Positions 26,858 to 37,280 are shown, counted from the stretch's first letter. The stretch: 64,000 bases of DNA from Saprospiraceae bacterium (GCA_016717145.1 JADKGD010000031.1:23351-87350); one strand, 5' to 3'. The notes: generated from the sequence alone by a model not told the origin. Made by a program: numbers and translations.

Positions 26858-27613
26858 ATGCTTGCACAAAATATAAAATACCTAAGGAACAGGCACAAAC
26901 TCTCTCAACAGGAACTATCCGAAAAATTGGGTGTTCCCAGATCATCACTCAGTGACTACGAACGTGGACATACACAGCTGGGATTGGATTCACTCATAAG
27001 ATTGGCTGATATTTTTGATGTTAAAATTGATGACCTCCTTAGGTCAAATCTCAGTCACCGAGATCTGGAGATCATCAGAAATCGGGACTTACGCGTACTG
27101 GCAATCTCGGTAGATGCAGACAATAACTCGAATATCGAACTTGTGGAAACAAAAGCTGAAGCTGGTTATCTCGAGTCATTTGCAGATCCGGAATACATCC
27201 GTGACCTACCCAAAATCTCCTTTCCAAATATACCTGAAGGTACTTACAGGGGATTTGAGATACACGGTGACTCTATGCTGCCAATGGAGCCAGGCAGCGT
27301 CGTGATATGTGCCTATGTAGAAAGTCTCAAAGACATCAAAGCAGGGCGAACTTACGTCATCATCAGCAAGGCAGATGGCGTAGTATACAAACGAGTTAAA
27401 AATGACCCCACCACCAACCAGCTAATGCTCATCTCAGACAATGAAGCATATCTACCCTATCAAATAGATTATACAGATATTGCAGAGTTATGGCAGTATT
27501 ATGCACATCTAAGTTTTTCAGATTCCAAATATACCTTTAATAATATGCTTGAAGAAAAGTTACAGGACATACAACGCAAGCTGACAGAAGTACATAGGGT
27601 GGTGGTGAAATAA
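26858..27613 (+). CDS. LexA-like repressor: XRE helix-turn-helix plus S24 peptidase
   Basis: 251 residues. Residues 1-62 form an XRE-type HTH (LSQQELSEKLGVPRSSLSDYE). The C-terminal half is an S24 self-cleaving domain: Ala102-Gly103 in AEAGYLESF as a likely cleavage site, Ser139 in GDSMLP and Lys178 in VVYKRV, a 39-residue spacing near that of LexA. A C-terminal helical tail of about 45 residues is extra. It probably represses damage genes and is inactivated by RecA-stimulated self-cleavage. Classical LexA with its winged helix is replaced here by an XRE head, as is common in Bacteroidota. It follows the alkylation-repair gene by 47 bases. Confidence 0.87.
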   Translation: MLAQNIKYLRNRHKLSQQELSEKLGVPRSSLSDYERGHTQLGLDSLIRLADIFDVKIDDLLRSNLSHRDLEIIRNRDLRVLAISVDADNNSNIELVETKAEAGYLESFADPEYIRDLPKISFPNIPEGTYRGFEIHGDSMLPMEPGSVVICAYVESLKDIKAGRTYVIISKADGVVYKRVKNDPTTNQLMLISDNEAYLPYQIDYTDIAELWQYYAHLSFSDSKYTFNNMLEEKLQDIQRKLTEVHRVVVK

Positions 27614-27659
27614 CGGGAATTCCGATAGTTAAACCAGTCCATGCAAAACCGGGTTATGG

Positions 27660-28406
27660 CTATTTATTTTTGGGTAATATTGACAATGCATCTTTTAACA
27701 TATCGTACAATTCCACTTCCCAATCTATTTCATCGACCTGTGGCATTTGGCTATTTATCCTGAAGTCTCTTGGACTAATGATAACTTTTATTTCGTTATG
27801 TATAGCATGACTGATCAGGATAAATAATTCTTCTATTCCGTCGTCTCCGATGGCAATACATCCGACAGATGACGATTTGCCATGAATAAATATATCACTA
27901 CCCAATTCTTCTATTTGTCCATGTCTCGATTTTGACACATCAAATTCATTTGGAAAATTTATTTTCATAGACAAATAAAATGAACTGTTGGGGTTTACAT
28001 ATTCAATTTTGTAAATGCCTTCCGGTATCTGTCCATCTCCTCTTTTTAATTTTGGACCAAGCTTCCCACTAAATGCAGAAAAAGGGTAGCTTTTCAAAAG
28101 TACGTATCCGGTATCTTTTTTTGCATAAACCTCAAGCATTTTTTCTTCCTTTAATCCTACGATGATAAGTTCTTCAGGCAATTCTTCAAAACCACTTTTT
28201 TGCAAATACGGGTTTAATCTTTCCATTACATCTGCTTCAAGCTTTGCAGACATCGATTCCTTTGTTTCTTTACCAAGCACCTGTTTTATAATCGGCATAT
28301 AAAAAGTTCTACCATATTTTATAAAGGCCAGGACGACCAAACAAGTAATGATTAGTGCTACCACCTTTTTTGTCATCCATGCTATTATTTTATCAGAGTA
28401 TCCCAC
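27660..28406 (-). CDS. L,D-transpeptidase (YkuD/YafK type), membrane-anchored
   Basis: 248 residues with one N-terminal membrane helix (about 14-32) and a periplasmic catalytic domain. The active-site motif is FIHGKSSSVGCIAIGD with catalytic Cys near 207, matching the HGxxxxxGC pattern. QIPEGIYKIEY is a second family motif. These enzymes form 3-3 cross-links in peptidoglycan or attach proteins to it. It overlaps the 3' end of the repaired SGNH gene by 22 bases on the same strand, so the two form an operon. Confidence 0.85.
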   Translation of the reverse strand: MGYSDKIIAWMTKKVVALIITCLVVLAFIKYGRTFYMPIIKQVLGKETKESMSAKLEADVMERLNPYLQKSGFEELPEELIIVGLKEEKMLEVYAKKDTGYVLLKSYPFSAFSGKLGPKLKRGDGQIPEGIYKIEYVNPNSSFYLSMKINFPNEFDVSKSRHGQIEELGSDIFIHGKSSSVGCIAIGDDGIEELFILISHAIHNEIKVIISPRDFRINSQMPQVDEIDWEVELYDMLKDALSILPKNK

Positions 28407-29046
28407 ATCATTTCAGCTACCAACTTGTTGCCGGCCGAATTGAGATGTACCCCATCGTTGGTAAGCATGCCTTGATACCGGTTGTCTTTATTATGCTTTA
28501 AATTGTATGCCAGAAATGCTGCCCTGAAATCAATAATACCTGCTTTATTATCCCCCGCAACTTTACGGATAACTTTGGAGTATTCATTAAGGTCTCCATC
28601 CTGGGCATTGGAGTGGTCAGTTTTTTCGCCTATGGTAGCCGGGGTACAACAATATACCTTAATCCGTTTTTCTGAAGGCGCTGGATGATGTCGGCATACA
28701 TTAATTCAAATTTATCAACATCAGTACCTGTACCAGAACTTGTTTTATGCCATACGTCATTGACCCCTATCCAAATGACAACTATATCCGGATTTTTTGT
28801 ATACACATCCTTTTCCATCCTGAAAAACAAATCATATACTTTATTTCCACTTATACCTGCGCCGGTCAATTCGTAATTTTCATTAAGTCTACGCTCTTCA
28901 AGCCTTTTATTCATCAGCGAGATATATCCGCCTTCTTGTATAGCTCCTTCGGTAATGGAATCTCCAAAAAACAATATCTTTTTAGGTTTGTCGGTGCCGG
29001 TAATCATAAACGAAAATAAAACTAGTGAAAAAATATACTGATACAT
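28385..29046 (-). CDS. SGNH/GDSL-family hydrolase, frameshifted
   Basis: Start ATG 29046 gives a signal peptide (YQYIFSLVLFSFM). The catalytic blocks are all present: Ser in FFGDSITEG, Gly in GISGNKV, Asn in IGVNDVW, and Asp-His in NDGVHLNSAGNK. The frame breaks after LQKN at the T5 run 28667-28671 (plus strand). Adding one base gives KKRIKVYCCTPATIGEKTD and a full protein of about 220 residues ending at 28385. Likely an exported esterase or deacetylase acting on cell-wall or carbohydrate acyl groups; exact substrate unknown. Confidence 0.83.
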
Positions 29047-29246
29047 ATCCAATAAATTAACAACGTACAAAAATGAAATACGCTCAAACAATCTTCAAAT
29101 TAACATCAAAATCATGGGAATTCGCGAATGTCCATTTCATCATACAAAACTACATACTTCTTTATTATTTTTACCAAAAACATTGTAACTCAACCAAATG
29201 GCCGACAATATGCTTTAACAAATAACGATAACAAAAAGAAAAAGTA

Positions 29247-29254
29247 TAATTTTG
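29247..29254 (+). promoter_or_regulatory. Promoter of the HAD gene, -7 box
   Basis: TAATTTTG matches TAnnTTTG and ends 18 bases before ATG 29273. It overlaps a TTG in frame (29252), which argues for the ATG. Confidence 0.6.
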
Positions 29255-29272
29255 TGCCTAATTAAAAAACAG

Positions 29273-29911
29273 ATGGAGAAAGCATTAATTATTTGGGATT
29301 GTGATGGCGTACTTGTCGATAGTGAATGGCTGGGCGCCAAAGCATTTTCGGAAATTTTGCATGAATTAGGTGCTGATCTGACCATAGATTATATTTATCA
29401 TTCCTTAAAAGGCGGAGATATACACAGGTCATTGGCTTTTGTACATCAACATGTTCAGATTCCTAAGGGCTATGATGTCGAGATGGTATATCGAACCAGG
29501 GCAGATGAACTTTTTGACAAAGAGCTAAAACAGATTGAAGGAAGTGATGAAGTCCTTAATCACAGCAAAACAAAAAGATGCGTAGCTTCCAATGGACCAA
29601 AAGATAAAATCATTAGAAACCTGCATATAACAGATCTTAAAAAATACTTTGACGATGCCCATATATTTTCTGCGCATGATATAAATGTATTCAAACCCAA
29701 TCCTGATCTTTTCCTCTACGCTGCTTCTGTTATGGGTGTAAAAACTGAAAGTTGTATTGTCATCGAAGATAGTGTACATGGCGCAGAAGCTGCTAAAAGG
29801 GCCGGGATGACGTGTTACGGCTATTGTGCCTCTACTGACAGAAACGATATGATGGCTCAGGGTGCAATCCCAATCAATCACATGAATGAATTATTACATC
29901 TTATTCCATAA
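29273..29911 (+). CDS. HAD-superfamily phosphatase/phosphoglucomutase-like (subfamily IA)
   Basis: 212 residues. Motif I WDCDGVLVDSE with the nucleophile Asp10 and Asp12, motif II CVASNGPKDK, motif III Lys in FKPNPDLFLYAA, and motif IV VIEDSVHGAEAAKRAGM. A helical cap follows motif I. The set fits YqaB/YcjU-like sugar-phosphate phosphatases or beta-phosphoglucomutase; the second motif I Asp fits both. Monocistronic, with its own promoter. Confidence 0.87.
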   Translation: MEKALIIWDCDGVLVDSEWLGAKAFSEILHELGADLTIDYIYHSLKGGDIHRSLAFVHQHVQIPKGYDVEMVYRTRADELFDKELKQIEGSDEVLNHSKTKRCVASNGPKDKIIRNLHITDLKKYFDDAHIFSAHDINVFKPNPDLFLYAASVMGVKTESCIVIEDSVHGAEAAKRAGMTCYGYCASTDRNDMMAQGAIPINHMNELLHLIP

Positions 29912-30018
29912 ATCGTCACGTTCATTTAAGTTGATATTTTGTTTCAATTTCGAATGTCCATTTTTGGACTTAATGTACTAATATTCACCATTCAGTATCA
30001 AAGTTCCTATTGATGTAC

Positions 30019-30026
30019 TATCTTTG
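30019..30026 (+). promoter_or_regulatory. nadC promoter, -7 box
   Basis: TATCTTTG, an exact TAnnTTTG match, 33 bases before ATG 30060. It overlaps the in-frame TTG at 30024. Confidence 0.6.
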
Positions 30027-30059
30027 TATCCTTTTTTGACAAATAATTTAATTAGCATA

Positions 30060-30917
30060 ATGCAGGGCATCGACAAGATACAATTAGCAAAGTTTATTAC
30101 TGACGGCTTATATGAAGACGTAAGAGAAGGCGACCATACATCTTTAGCTTGCATATCTTCCAGTGATAGAAGTAAGGCGAGATTATTGATTAAGGCTGAA
30201 GGTGTCATTGCCGGCGTTGACATTGCAAAAGCAATTTTTGCACATGTTGATCCTACCTCATCCATAGATATTTTGATAGCCGATGGCAGCGATGTAAAAT
30301 ATGGTGATGTTGCATTTTATGTCGAGTGCAATTCACAGGCTCTACTTAAAGCAGAACGACTTGTACTTAATACCATGCAACGACTAAGCGGTATTGCAAC
30401 ACTGAGTAGCAGATTTGCATTTGAAGTAGAAGGTTTGCCTGTCAAAATTCTGGATACGCGTAAAACAACGCCACTACTGCGATTTTTGGAAAAATGGGCT
30501 GTAAAAGTAGGCGGTTGTGAAAATTACAGAATAGGATTATATGATTGGATTATGATAAAAGACAACCATGTAGATGCTTGCGGTTCACACACCAAAGCGA
30601 TAGAAAAAGTACATAGATACCTCAAAAAAAATCAGCTTGATCTGGGTATCACTGTAGAAGTCAGAAATCTTGTCGAACTACAAGAAGTACTATCCAAAGG
30701 CGGTATCACAAGAATCATGTTTGATAATTTTGAGTTGCCTATATTGGCTGAAGCCGTTGCTCACGTTGATGGAAGATTTGAGACTGAAGCTTCCGGTGGT
30801 GTAACGTTGCAAATGGTTAGAAAGATCGCATTAACCGGCGTAGACTTTATTTCCGTAGGCGCTTTGACCCATTCTGCAGGCTGTCTTGATTTAAGTTTAA
30901 AGGTTATAAAGGATTAA
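30060..30917 (+). CDS. nadC: Nicotinate-nucleotide pyrophosphorylase (quinolinate phosphoribosyltransferase)
   Basis: Converts quinolinate and PRPP to nicotinate mononucleotide, CO2 and pyrophosphate in de novo NAD synthesis. 285 residues, typical length. Motifs: EDVREGDHTS near 17-26, NTMQRLSGIAT near 105, LDTRKTTPLLRFLEKWAVKVGG (Arg and Lys of the active site), MIKDNHV near 165, VEVRNL, RIMFDNF and ASGGVTL. The start is ATG 30060 rather than the TTG within the promoter. Followed after 13 bases by a small co-directed gene. Confidence 0.95.
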   Translation: MQGIDKIQLAKFITDGLYEDVREGDHTSLACISSSDRSKARLLIKAEGVIAGVDIAKAIFAHVDPTSSIDILIADGSDVKYGDVAFYVECNSQALLKAERLVLNTMQRLSGIATLSSRFAFEVEGLPVKILDTRKTTPLLRFLEKWAVKVGGCENYRIGLYDWIMIKDNHVDACGSHTKAIEKVHRYLKKNQLDLGITVEVRNLVELQEVLSKGGITRIMFDNFELPILAEAVAHVDGRFETEASGGVTLQMVRKIALTGVDFISVGALTHSAGCLDLSLKVIKD

Positions 30918-30930
30918 GTGCATTCGGATT

Positions 30931-31422
30931 ATGAACAAATTAGAGAAGATATTACATTATTTCCCGGACACCGAATTACCAATTTTACTTTCTGATGATC
31001 ATCTTAGTGAATTCGAAGTTGAGGCCGATCCATTTCCTCAATCCTTTATTGATGAAGTTTTAAAGGTGTGGGAAAAAGATGTGGACGAATTCACAGAGTT
31101 TATACCCATTGCACGTCTTCCAAAAGAAGAAAAATTCCATGCCGTTATTTATTGGAAAGGAGCCTTATTGAGATATGATTTTATCATGGTAACGCTGGAT
31201 AAAAATGGTGAATTGATAAGCAAAAAAGTTATTGCCAGTACCATCATCAATGACAATATTATAAAAAAATCCGTTGCTTCTGTTGAGCCTGACCTCATCA
31301 TTAATATTATAGCCGGACAAACCACAGACGACAAGGAATATGATGCCTCACTGTCCAAAGCGTTCGCTATGGAAATACTGCCTTCCGGTGAAATTATATT
31401 TTCTCTTGATGGTATAGGATAA
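30931..31422 (+). CDS. Hypothetical cytoplasmic protein downstream of nadC
   Basis: 163 residues, acidic, no signal peptide or membrane helix. It looks like an alpha/beta protein (FHAVIYWKGALLRYDFIMVTL, then NIIAGQTTDD). Probably co-transcribed with nadC (13-base gap). I do not recognise the family and propose no function. Confidence 0.7.
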   Translation: MNKLEKILHYFPDTELPILLSDDHLSEFEVEADPFPQSFIDEVLKVWEKDVDEFTEFIPIARLPKEEKFHAVIYWKGALLRYDFIMVTLDKNGELISKKVIASTIINDNIIKKSVASVEPDLIINIIAGQTTDDKEYDASLSKAFAMEILPSGEIIFSLDGIG

Positions 31423-31579
31423 GGTATGAATGCTTGTAAAATGATATTTTTTTGACTTCAATACTTTAAGATGCAAATTTTTATTTTTTCCCAAATGAAC
31501 TATTCTTAATAATAATTTCACTTACGTTATAAACTAAGTTCAGGCTTTTATCGTTTGATGCATATGACATATCCCTTTT

Positions 31580-33745
31580 ATGAGTAGACAACCCAGACAG
31601 CTCAAAGCTGCAGACCTTGAAAATCAAATCGAAAAACTTCTTTCGAAAAGCCCAACAACCCGATTTACTGCCCTTCAAATATCAAGAAAAATCAATGTTG
31701 CCAATCCCGTTGAGGCAATTGAACAAGCACTAATGAAATTGGTATCTACCAATAAAGTGGCAAAACTAGGAGATGATATATACAAGTGGGAAGTTTTTTC
31801 AAAAGACAGGTCATTTAGAGCCAATAGACATAGCGATAAAACTATTTTATATAAAGGTACTGTAGACATGACCAGATCCGGTGCTGCCTATATCATCAAT
31901 TCTGAATCTGTCGAAGATATTTACGTTCATTCAAAAAATCTCAAAGGAGCCTTACATAAAGATCTGGTGACTGTTTCCGTAACAGAAAGCCGATCCAGAA
32001 GAAGACCGGAAGGACAGGTTGTATCAATAGAAAAACGTGCTTTGGCTAGAGTTATTGGCCACGTCAATTATTATGCAAAATACGCTATTGTAACACCGGA
32101 AAATTCAAAAATATTTCCTGAAGTTATGGTAAGTCTCGAAAATACCATGTCAGCTCAGGATGGTGACAGGGTTGTGGTAGAAATCACCGAATGGGGTAAG
32201 TCACAAAATAAGTCATTGTGGGGTAAGGTTATAAACATACTACAAAACCTCACAGACCACGAGATGAACATGCAGTCAATCCTGCTTTCCAATGGTTTTG
32301 ACCCTGAGTTTACGCCTGAAGTTCTTGAGGAAGCTGATGCTTTAATTGGTATCATTCAGGCTGAAGAGATATTAAAAAGAAGGGATTGTCGGGCCAATAC
32401 TACTTTTACAATTGATCCTTTGACTGCAAAAGATTTTGATGATGCCCTATCTTATAAAGTATTGGATAATGGGAATCTCGAAATAGGTATTCATATCGCA
32501 GATGTAACACATTTTCTTAAAGAAGGCACTGCCCTGGATAAAGAGGCATTCCGAAGATCAACATCTGTTTATCTGGTAGACAGAGTCTGCCCCATGTTGC
32601 CCGAAAAATTAAGTAATGATCTTTGTTCGCTTAATCCGAATGAAGACAAATACACTTTTGGTGCCATTTTCGAATTTGATCAAAAAAATAAAATCATCAG
32701 TGAATGGTTTGGTAAAACCATAATCCATTCTGACAGAAGATTTACATATGAGGAAGCTCAGGAACGCATAGAATCCGGAACAGGTGATTTTGCAGCAGAA
32801 ATAAATGTCCTGAATGGCGTTGCATTAAAATTACGTGAACAAAGATATTTGGAAGGCTCAATTAGTTTTGAGTCTGAAGAAGTCCAGTTTGTACTTGATG
32901 AAAACAATCTGCCTATAGGAATGTATACGCGTGAACGAAAGGCTGCCCATATGCTTGTTGAAGATTTTATGTTGCTTGCCAATAAAAAAGTCGCCACCTT
33001 TATGTATAAAAAATCCAAGCCTGAGGTTCCTTTTGTATATAGAATTCACGATGTACCCAATGGGGATAAGCTGGCTGATTTTGCCTTATTTGCAGCCGAA
33101 TTGGGCTTCAAATTTAAGATGGATAAGCCCGAACAAATTGTAACTTCGTTTAACAGACTAGCTGAAGCTTCCAAAGAAAATGAACAGTTAAAAATGCTCG
33201 AACCACTTGCCATACGTACTATGTCAAAAGCCGAATATTCAACCAATAACATTGGCCATTACGGCCTCGGTTTTGAATATTACACCCATTTTACTTCACC
33301 CATCAGAAGATATTCAGATGTATTGGTGCATCGGACTTTATTTAATAATCTTAATGCTGCCGTAATAAGAGAAGATAAAGAAGTCCTTGAACAAAAGGCT
33401 AAACATGTATCTGAGATGGAACGAAAAGCCAATGATGCCGAACGGGAATCTGTCAAATATATGCAAACGGTATACATTTCTAAATTTATTGGCCACGTAT
33501 TTGACGGCATTATTTCGGGTATCATTGAAAAAGGTATATTTGTTGAATTGACTGAAAGTAAGGTGGAAGGACTGGTTACTTTTGATAGTATTGGTGAGAT
33601 GTATGTTGTTCCTGCAAGCAGATTGAAAGCTGTATCGAGAATTTCAGGTGATGAATTAAAAATGGGGCAAAAGGTAAGGGTTCGGATCACAGCTGCAGAT
33701 CCTGATACAAAAAGAACAGACATGGATCTGGTCAGAGATGAGTAA
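31580..33745 (+). CDS. rnr: Ribonuclease R
   Basis: 721-residue 3'-5' exoribonuclease that degrades structured RNA. An N-terminal winged-helix-like region (about 10-70), two OB-fold cold-shock domains (about 85-220), the RNB catalytic domain with TIDPLTAKDFDDAL at 277-290 (metal-binding Asp cluster), the family motif YTHFTSPIRRYSDVLVHR near 570, and a C-terminal S1 domain (HVFDGIISGIIEKGIFVEL near 640). All expected acidic residues are present. It lacks the long basic tail of E. coli RNase R. ATG 31580 fits the start of homologues; no clear -7 box was found. Confidence 0.95.
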   Translation: MSRQPRQLKAADLENQIEKLLSKSPTTRFTALQISRKINVANPVEAIEQALMKLVSTNKVAKLGDDIYKWEVFSKDRSFRANRHSDKTILYKGTVDMTRSGAAYIINSESVEDIYVHSKNLKGALHKDLVTVSVTESRSRRRPEGQVVSIEKRALARVIGHVNYYAKYAIVTPENSKIFPEVMVSLENTMSAQDGDRVVVEITEWGKSQNKSLWGKVINILQNLTDHEMNMQSILLSNGFDPEFTPEVLEEADALIGIIQAEEILKRRDCRANTTFTIDPLTAKDFDDALSYKVLDNGNLEIGIHIADVTHFLKEGTALDKEAFRRSTSVYLVDRVCPMLPEKLSNDLCSLNPNEDKYTFGAIFEFDQKNKIISEWFGKTIIHSDRRFTYEEAQERIESGTGDFAAEINVLNGVALKLREQRYLEGSISFESEEVQFVLDENNLPIGMYTRERKAAHMLVEDFMLLANKKVATFMYKKSKPEVPFVYRIHDVPNGDKLADFALFAAELGFKFKMDKPEQIVTSFNRLAEASKENEQLKMLEPLAIRTMSKAEYSTNNIGHYGLGFEYYTHFTSPIRRYSDVLVHRTLFNNLNAAVIREDKEVLEQKAKHVSEMERKANDAERESVKYMQTVYISKFIGHVFDGIISGIIEKGIFVELTESKVEGLVTFDSIGEMYVVPASRLKAVSRISGDELKMGQKVRVRITAADPDTKRTDMDLVRDE

Positions 33746-33799
33746 AAAATTTGCTACTGAGACATGAGGTACGCCTAAGGTCAGGACTGTAAAGTACAG

Positions 33800-35962
33800 T
33801 TATTTATTGTGCCACTGAAAGATGACACTAACATAATAGTTTCTTCCCCAATGAAGATTTTGTTGATTGTTTTGTTCAATATGAATGCCATTGCCTGAAT
33901 TAGGCTGCAGCTGCCTGATATTAAATATATTTTTTATACCAAAATTAAGTTTTACTTTATTTTCACTGATAGCGGTAGATATGCCGGTGTTCAGCATATT
34001 CCAACTATCGACCTGCCCTTGATTGATGACACCTTGTCTGTCTTCATAAAAGTAAGGGGTTAGCCCTGTACGTTTATGCCAAAGATTCCAGTTTATTCTG
34101 CCTTTTAAAAATGAAACAGAAAGATCATTGACCCAGTCAACGGACCACAAGAGCTTTGACAACGTATCATTGCCTTCAGCATAACTATTAAAATAACCAG
34201 TAGCAATGACGTCTGACTGAAAGCTGATTCTGTCATTCACATTTACTTTTAACCGCAAACTTCCGCCTCTTGTTTCCCAAATATCCAGGTTGCGATATTG
34301 ATATTGTACCGGAGCATATTGGGATAAAATAATTCTGTTACTTATTCTATTATAAAATCCTGCACCGGTAAAACTGATTTTTGTTTGCCGGAGATGTAGT
34401 CCTTCCCAAGTAATTTCGCCACGCAGGTTTAGTGATTTTTCGGCAACCAGATTTCTGTTACCAACCACAAAATGATTTACATCCACAAAACTGAAAAACA
34501 ATTCTTTGATTGAAGGTGATCTGAAACCATACGCCCATGACATTCTCACTTGAAGGGGAAGTTTTGGTTTCCACATTGCCCAGGCTGATGGCGTCATGGC
34601 AGATCCATACCTGTGGTTTATGGTATATCGACTACCTCCCTGAAGGGTTAATGTTTCAGCAATTTTATATTTTGCACTTGCAAATATGCCCAGATCATTT
34701 GTATATGCCTGACCAGGTGTACTTGATGTGGTATCAACTATTCGCAAACCACTGGCATATTCTGTATAATTTTCAAGACCGGCAAGGAAATTCCATTTTT
34801 TGTCATTACGATCAGTTGCCGCAGTAAATCTTGCCAAAATGCCATTGGCAGATGAAGTATCCTGTTGCCCGTCGAGCAAGCTCAGTTTATTATCGTCAAA
34901 GTCAATTCTGTAAGAATTTCTTTGTCTGTAAAATCCATTCCACGATAATGTGGACTGTATCAAAGTTTTATTTTTTGTCCATTTCTCAGCATACAGATTG
35001 ATATCATATCTATCCGTAATATAGTAATCATCAAAAGCATATGGTTTATATATGGCCCTTCTGATTCCGCCAAGATTATCAATTTTCTCTTTCATCAAGC
35101 CTCCGGTAAGTCTGACATCCAATTTATCCGAAGGGGTGTATCTTAACAATATTCTGGCTGAAGACTGTTTTTTAGGATTCCACAATTGATCCCTGCCAAC
35201 CGATGTATCGATTAGAGGGTTGAATTCCTGATAGTTTCCATTCAGCTGGCATAATAATTTGCCTGATTTTATACCGAGTCTACCAGCCAAATTTTTAAAG
35301 CCATTGCTTTCAACCTGGGTATTAATCTCTGTCTCAATTGTGGCAATCTGACTTTTTTTGGTAATCAGATTTATTACACCTCCAGATGCATCTGAACCAT
35401 ATAACATGGATTGTGTGCCTTCAATAATCTCTATTTTCTGAATCGTGTTAAGCGGTATCTGACCTGCATCAATACTTCCATTTTGCCTGCCTACAACCGG
35501 AACGCCATCTATCAATATTTTTATATTCTGTCCATTCAGACCATTCATACTTATACCGCTACCTAAAATGGCATCCTGAGAAAGTCGGATATTAGGCTCT
35601 GTCTGAAGCAACTCCTGTAAGTTAACTGCGCCTCGTTGTTCAATAATTTTTCGATTGATTACTTTTACCGTGTTCACAGTTGCCCGAGCGTCTGTTGGCG
35701 TAAATTGTGCTGTAATGACTACCTGATCCATATGCATAGCAAGCGAAGTGTCTCTTACCGTTTGTGCCCACACATTTGCGCCTGATAATAATACCATAAC
35801 AGTAGTCAAAGCACATAAATATTTAAGCCCAAATAAATTATTTTTTGCATTGCATACAAATACTCTAAAATCAATTATTTTATTAAATATTTCCTCACCA
35901 GCATAGCGCATACTATACCGACGAACAAATGATATTGACTTTATTTTATTTGAAACCATCAA
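33800..35962 (-). CDS. TonB-dependent outer-membrane receptor, probable heme/metal-complex transporter
   Basis: 720 residues with a signal peptide unusually far inside (hydrophobic core about 47-62, ending VWAQ), so the true start may be a later Met, such as the one at about residue 18. A plug domain follows (QVVITAQFTPTDARATVNTV; INLQELLQTEPNIRLSQ-like; EGTQSMLYGSDASGGVINLIT) and a 22-strand barrel ending in a hydrophobic strand with terminal aromatic residues. It lies 31 bases after an HmuY-like gene on the same strand, the arrangement of HmuY-HmuR heme-uptake pairs. Heme or a similar metal complex is thus the likely cargo. Confidence 0.87.
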   Translation of the reverse strand: MMVSNKIKSISFVRRYSMRYAGEEIFNKIIDFRVFVCNAKNNLFGLKYLCALTTVMVLLSGANVWAQTVRDTSLAMHMDQVVITAQFTPTDARATVNTVKVINRKIIEQRGAVNLQELLQTEPNIRLSQDAILGSGISMNGLNGQNIKILIDGVPVVGRQNGSIDAGQIPLNTIQKIEIIEGTQSMLYGSDASGGVINLITKKSQIATIETEINTQVESNGFKNLAGRLGIKSGKLLCQLNGNYQEFNPLIDTSVGRDQLWNPKKQSSARILLRYTPSDKLDVRLTGGLMKEKIDNLGGIRRAIYKPYAFDDYYITDRYDINLYAEKWTKNKTLIQSTLSWNGFYRQRNSYRIDFDDNKLSLLDGQQDTSSANGILARFTAATDRNDKKWNFLAGLENYTEYASGLRIVDTTSSTPGQAYTNDLGIFASAKYKIAETLTLQGGSRYTINHRYGSAMTPSAWAMWKPKLPLQVRMSWAYGFRSPSIKELFFSFVDVNHFVVGNRNLVAEKSLNLRGEITWEGLHLRQTKISFTGAGFYNRISNRIILSQYAPVQYQYRNLDIWETRGGSLRLKVNVNDRISFQSDVIATGYFNSYAEGNDTLSKLLWSVDWVNDLSVSFLKGRINWNLWHKRTGLTPYFYEDRQGVINQGQVDSWNMLNTGISTAISENKVKLNFGIKNIFNIRQLQPNSGNGIHIEQNNQQNLHWGRNYYVSVIFQWHNK

Positions 35963-35993
35963 AAACTATGATATGGTGTTAGTTGGGTCAAAA

Positions 35994-37280
35994 TTATATT
36001 TTCGTAATTTTTTTTGTAAGCATTGGCTTTCCTGCGTTGGTAAGACTTATCAGATAGACACCTTTTTGCCAGTCTGATGCATTGACTTCAAAAACACTGA
36101 ATCCATTCACTTTTGATATTTGTTGATGCAAAACAATTTTACCTGTCACATCTGTGATTCTAATGGCAAGAGAATTAGAAACTATGTCTTTGGCATCAAA
36201 AGCGACAAATATCTGATCACCAACTGGATTTGGATAAATGCCCACGTCAATACCAAAAAAGTCCTGTGCTGCTGAAAAATCACCAATTTCTGTTTTTTGT
36301 AAAATCGTTTTGCCTGTGCTGCTTCCTTCAAAATCAATAAATCTCAACTTCCAAACATGTTTATCAGCAGTTTTAACAAAAAATACCCTATCCTGATCTA
36401 ATGTCCAAGATGTTCCTACCAGTGATTTCCAATCAAAGCCAATGACATCCGGACGTGTACTAAGATCATTTTTAAATTCTGAATATGATACTGTAACAGG
36501 ATCAATGCCATCTGCTTTTACGGCCGACACACCAAGTCCTGTCAATACACCAGTCACATTATATTGTTGCGTTAAAGTGCCATTGGGATCTGTAGCTAAG
36601 GCAATATATCTGCAATACATAAGATCAAAACCCTCTGCAGGTAATACATCAACAGTTTGATTGGTAAGAAAGCTAAAAAAAATTAGCTTCTGTCCTTTAT
36701 TGTCAGTCGTTTTATTGATTGTTTTGGTCACTTCTGATGTACCGTCAAGTTTGGCATATTTGAAGGTATATGTTGTTCCAATAAGCGATATAATTTTTAT
36801 CTTCCTGTATTCCCCATTGCGCAATTTAAAAACAAAGACCTTATCACCAATAACCTGATTATTTGAAGGATTGTATGATCCCCATCCGAAATCAAAAGGG
36901 TTTAAAACATCACGCAATTCATTAAAAGCCCCAAATGCCCACGAAGCCTCACTATTCAGATACTTTTCATTTACAATTGCAGCAATGTCGATAACTGCAT
37001 TGAAGTCGTCTGTTTGGGCATAATAAAGTTCTGTCTGAGGTAGATTTTGACCCATAGAACTTCCAGAAGACTCATTAATAAATATACCTGCATCCTGAAA
37101 TCCAAATGCCGTAAAAGCCAGATCCCAGGCATCATTATTAACTAGTTTTTCAGTGCCTGTACTTAGTTTAATAAAACTCTGTTTGTTATAACCCTGACCG
37201 ATATTGATTTCCTGTATTTGCTGAGCAGAAACTATTGTAGTTAATAAACCAAAAAATCCAAGGGTAAAAATATTTTTCAT
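35994..37280 (-). CDS. HmuY-like secreted heme-binding protein with T9SS sorting domain
   Basis: 428 residues. Signal peptide 1-19 (ends SAQQ). The HmuY-like domain has NDAWDLAFTAFGF near 48-60 and FDWKSLVGTSWTLDQDR near 280, then ADKHVWKLRFIDFEG. The C-terminal ~75 residues form a type A T9SS domain (DVGIYPNPVGDQ, DVTGKIVL, DWQKGVYLISL). It is therefore secreted or held at the surface, where it may capture heme for the TonB receptor encoded downstream. Specific His ligands cannot be assigned. A long leader (about 140 nt) separates it from its promoter. Confidence 0.82.
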   Translation of the reverse strand: MKNIFTLGFFGLLTTIVSAQQIQEINIGQGYNKQSFIKLSTGTEKLVNNDAWDLAFTAFGFQDAGIFINESSGSSMGQNLPQTELYYAQTDDFNAVIDIAAIVNEKYLNSEASWAFGAFNELRDVLNPFDFGWGSYNPSNNQVIGDKVFVFKLRNGEYRKIKIISLIGTTYTFKYAKLDGTSEVTKTINKTTDNKGQKLIFFSFLTNQTVDVLPAEGFDLMYCRYIALATDPNGTLTQQYNVTGVLTGLGVSAVKADGIDPVTVSYSEFKNDLSTRPDVIGFDWKSLVGTSWTLDQDRVFFVKTADKHVWKLRFIDFEGSSTGKTILQKTEIGDFSAAQDFFGIDVGIYPNPVGDQIFVAFDAKDIVSNSLAIRITDVTGKIVLHQQISKVNGFSVFEVNASDWQKGVYLISLTNAGKPMLTKKITKI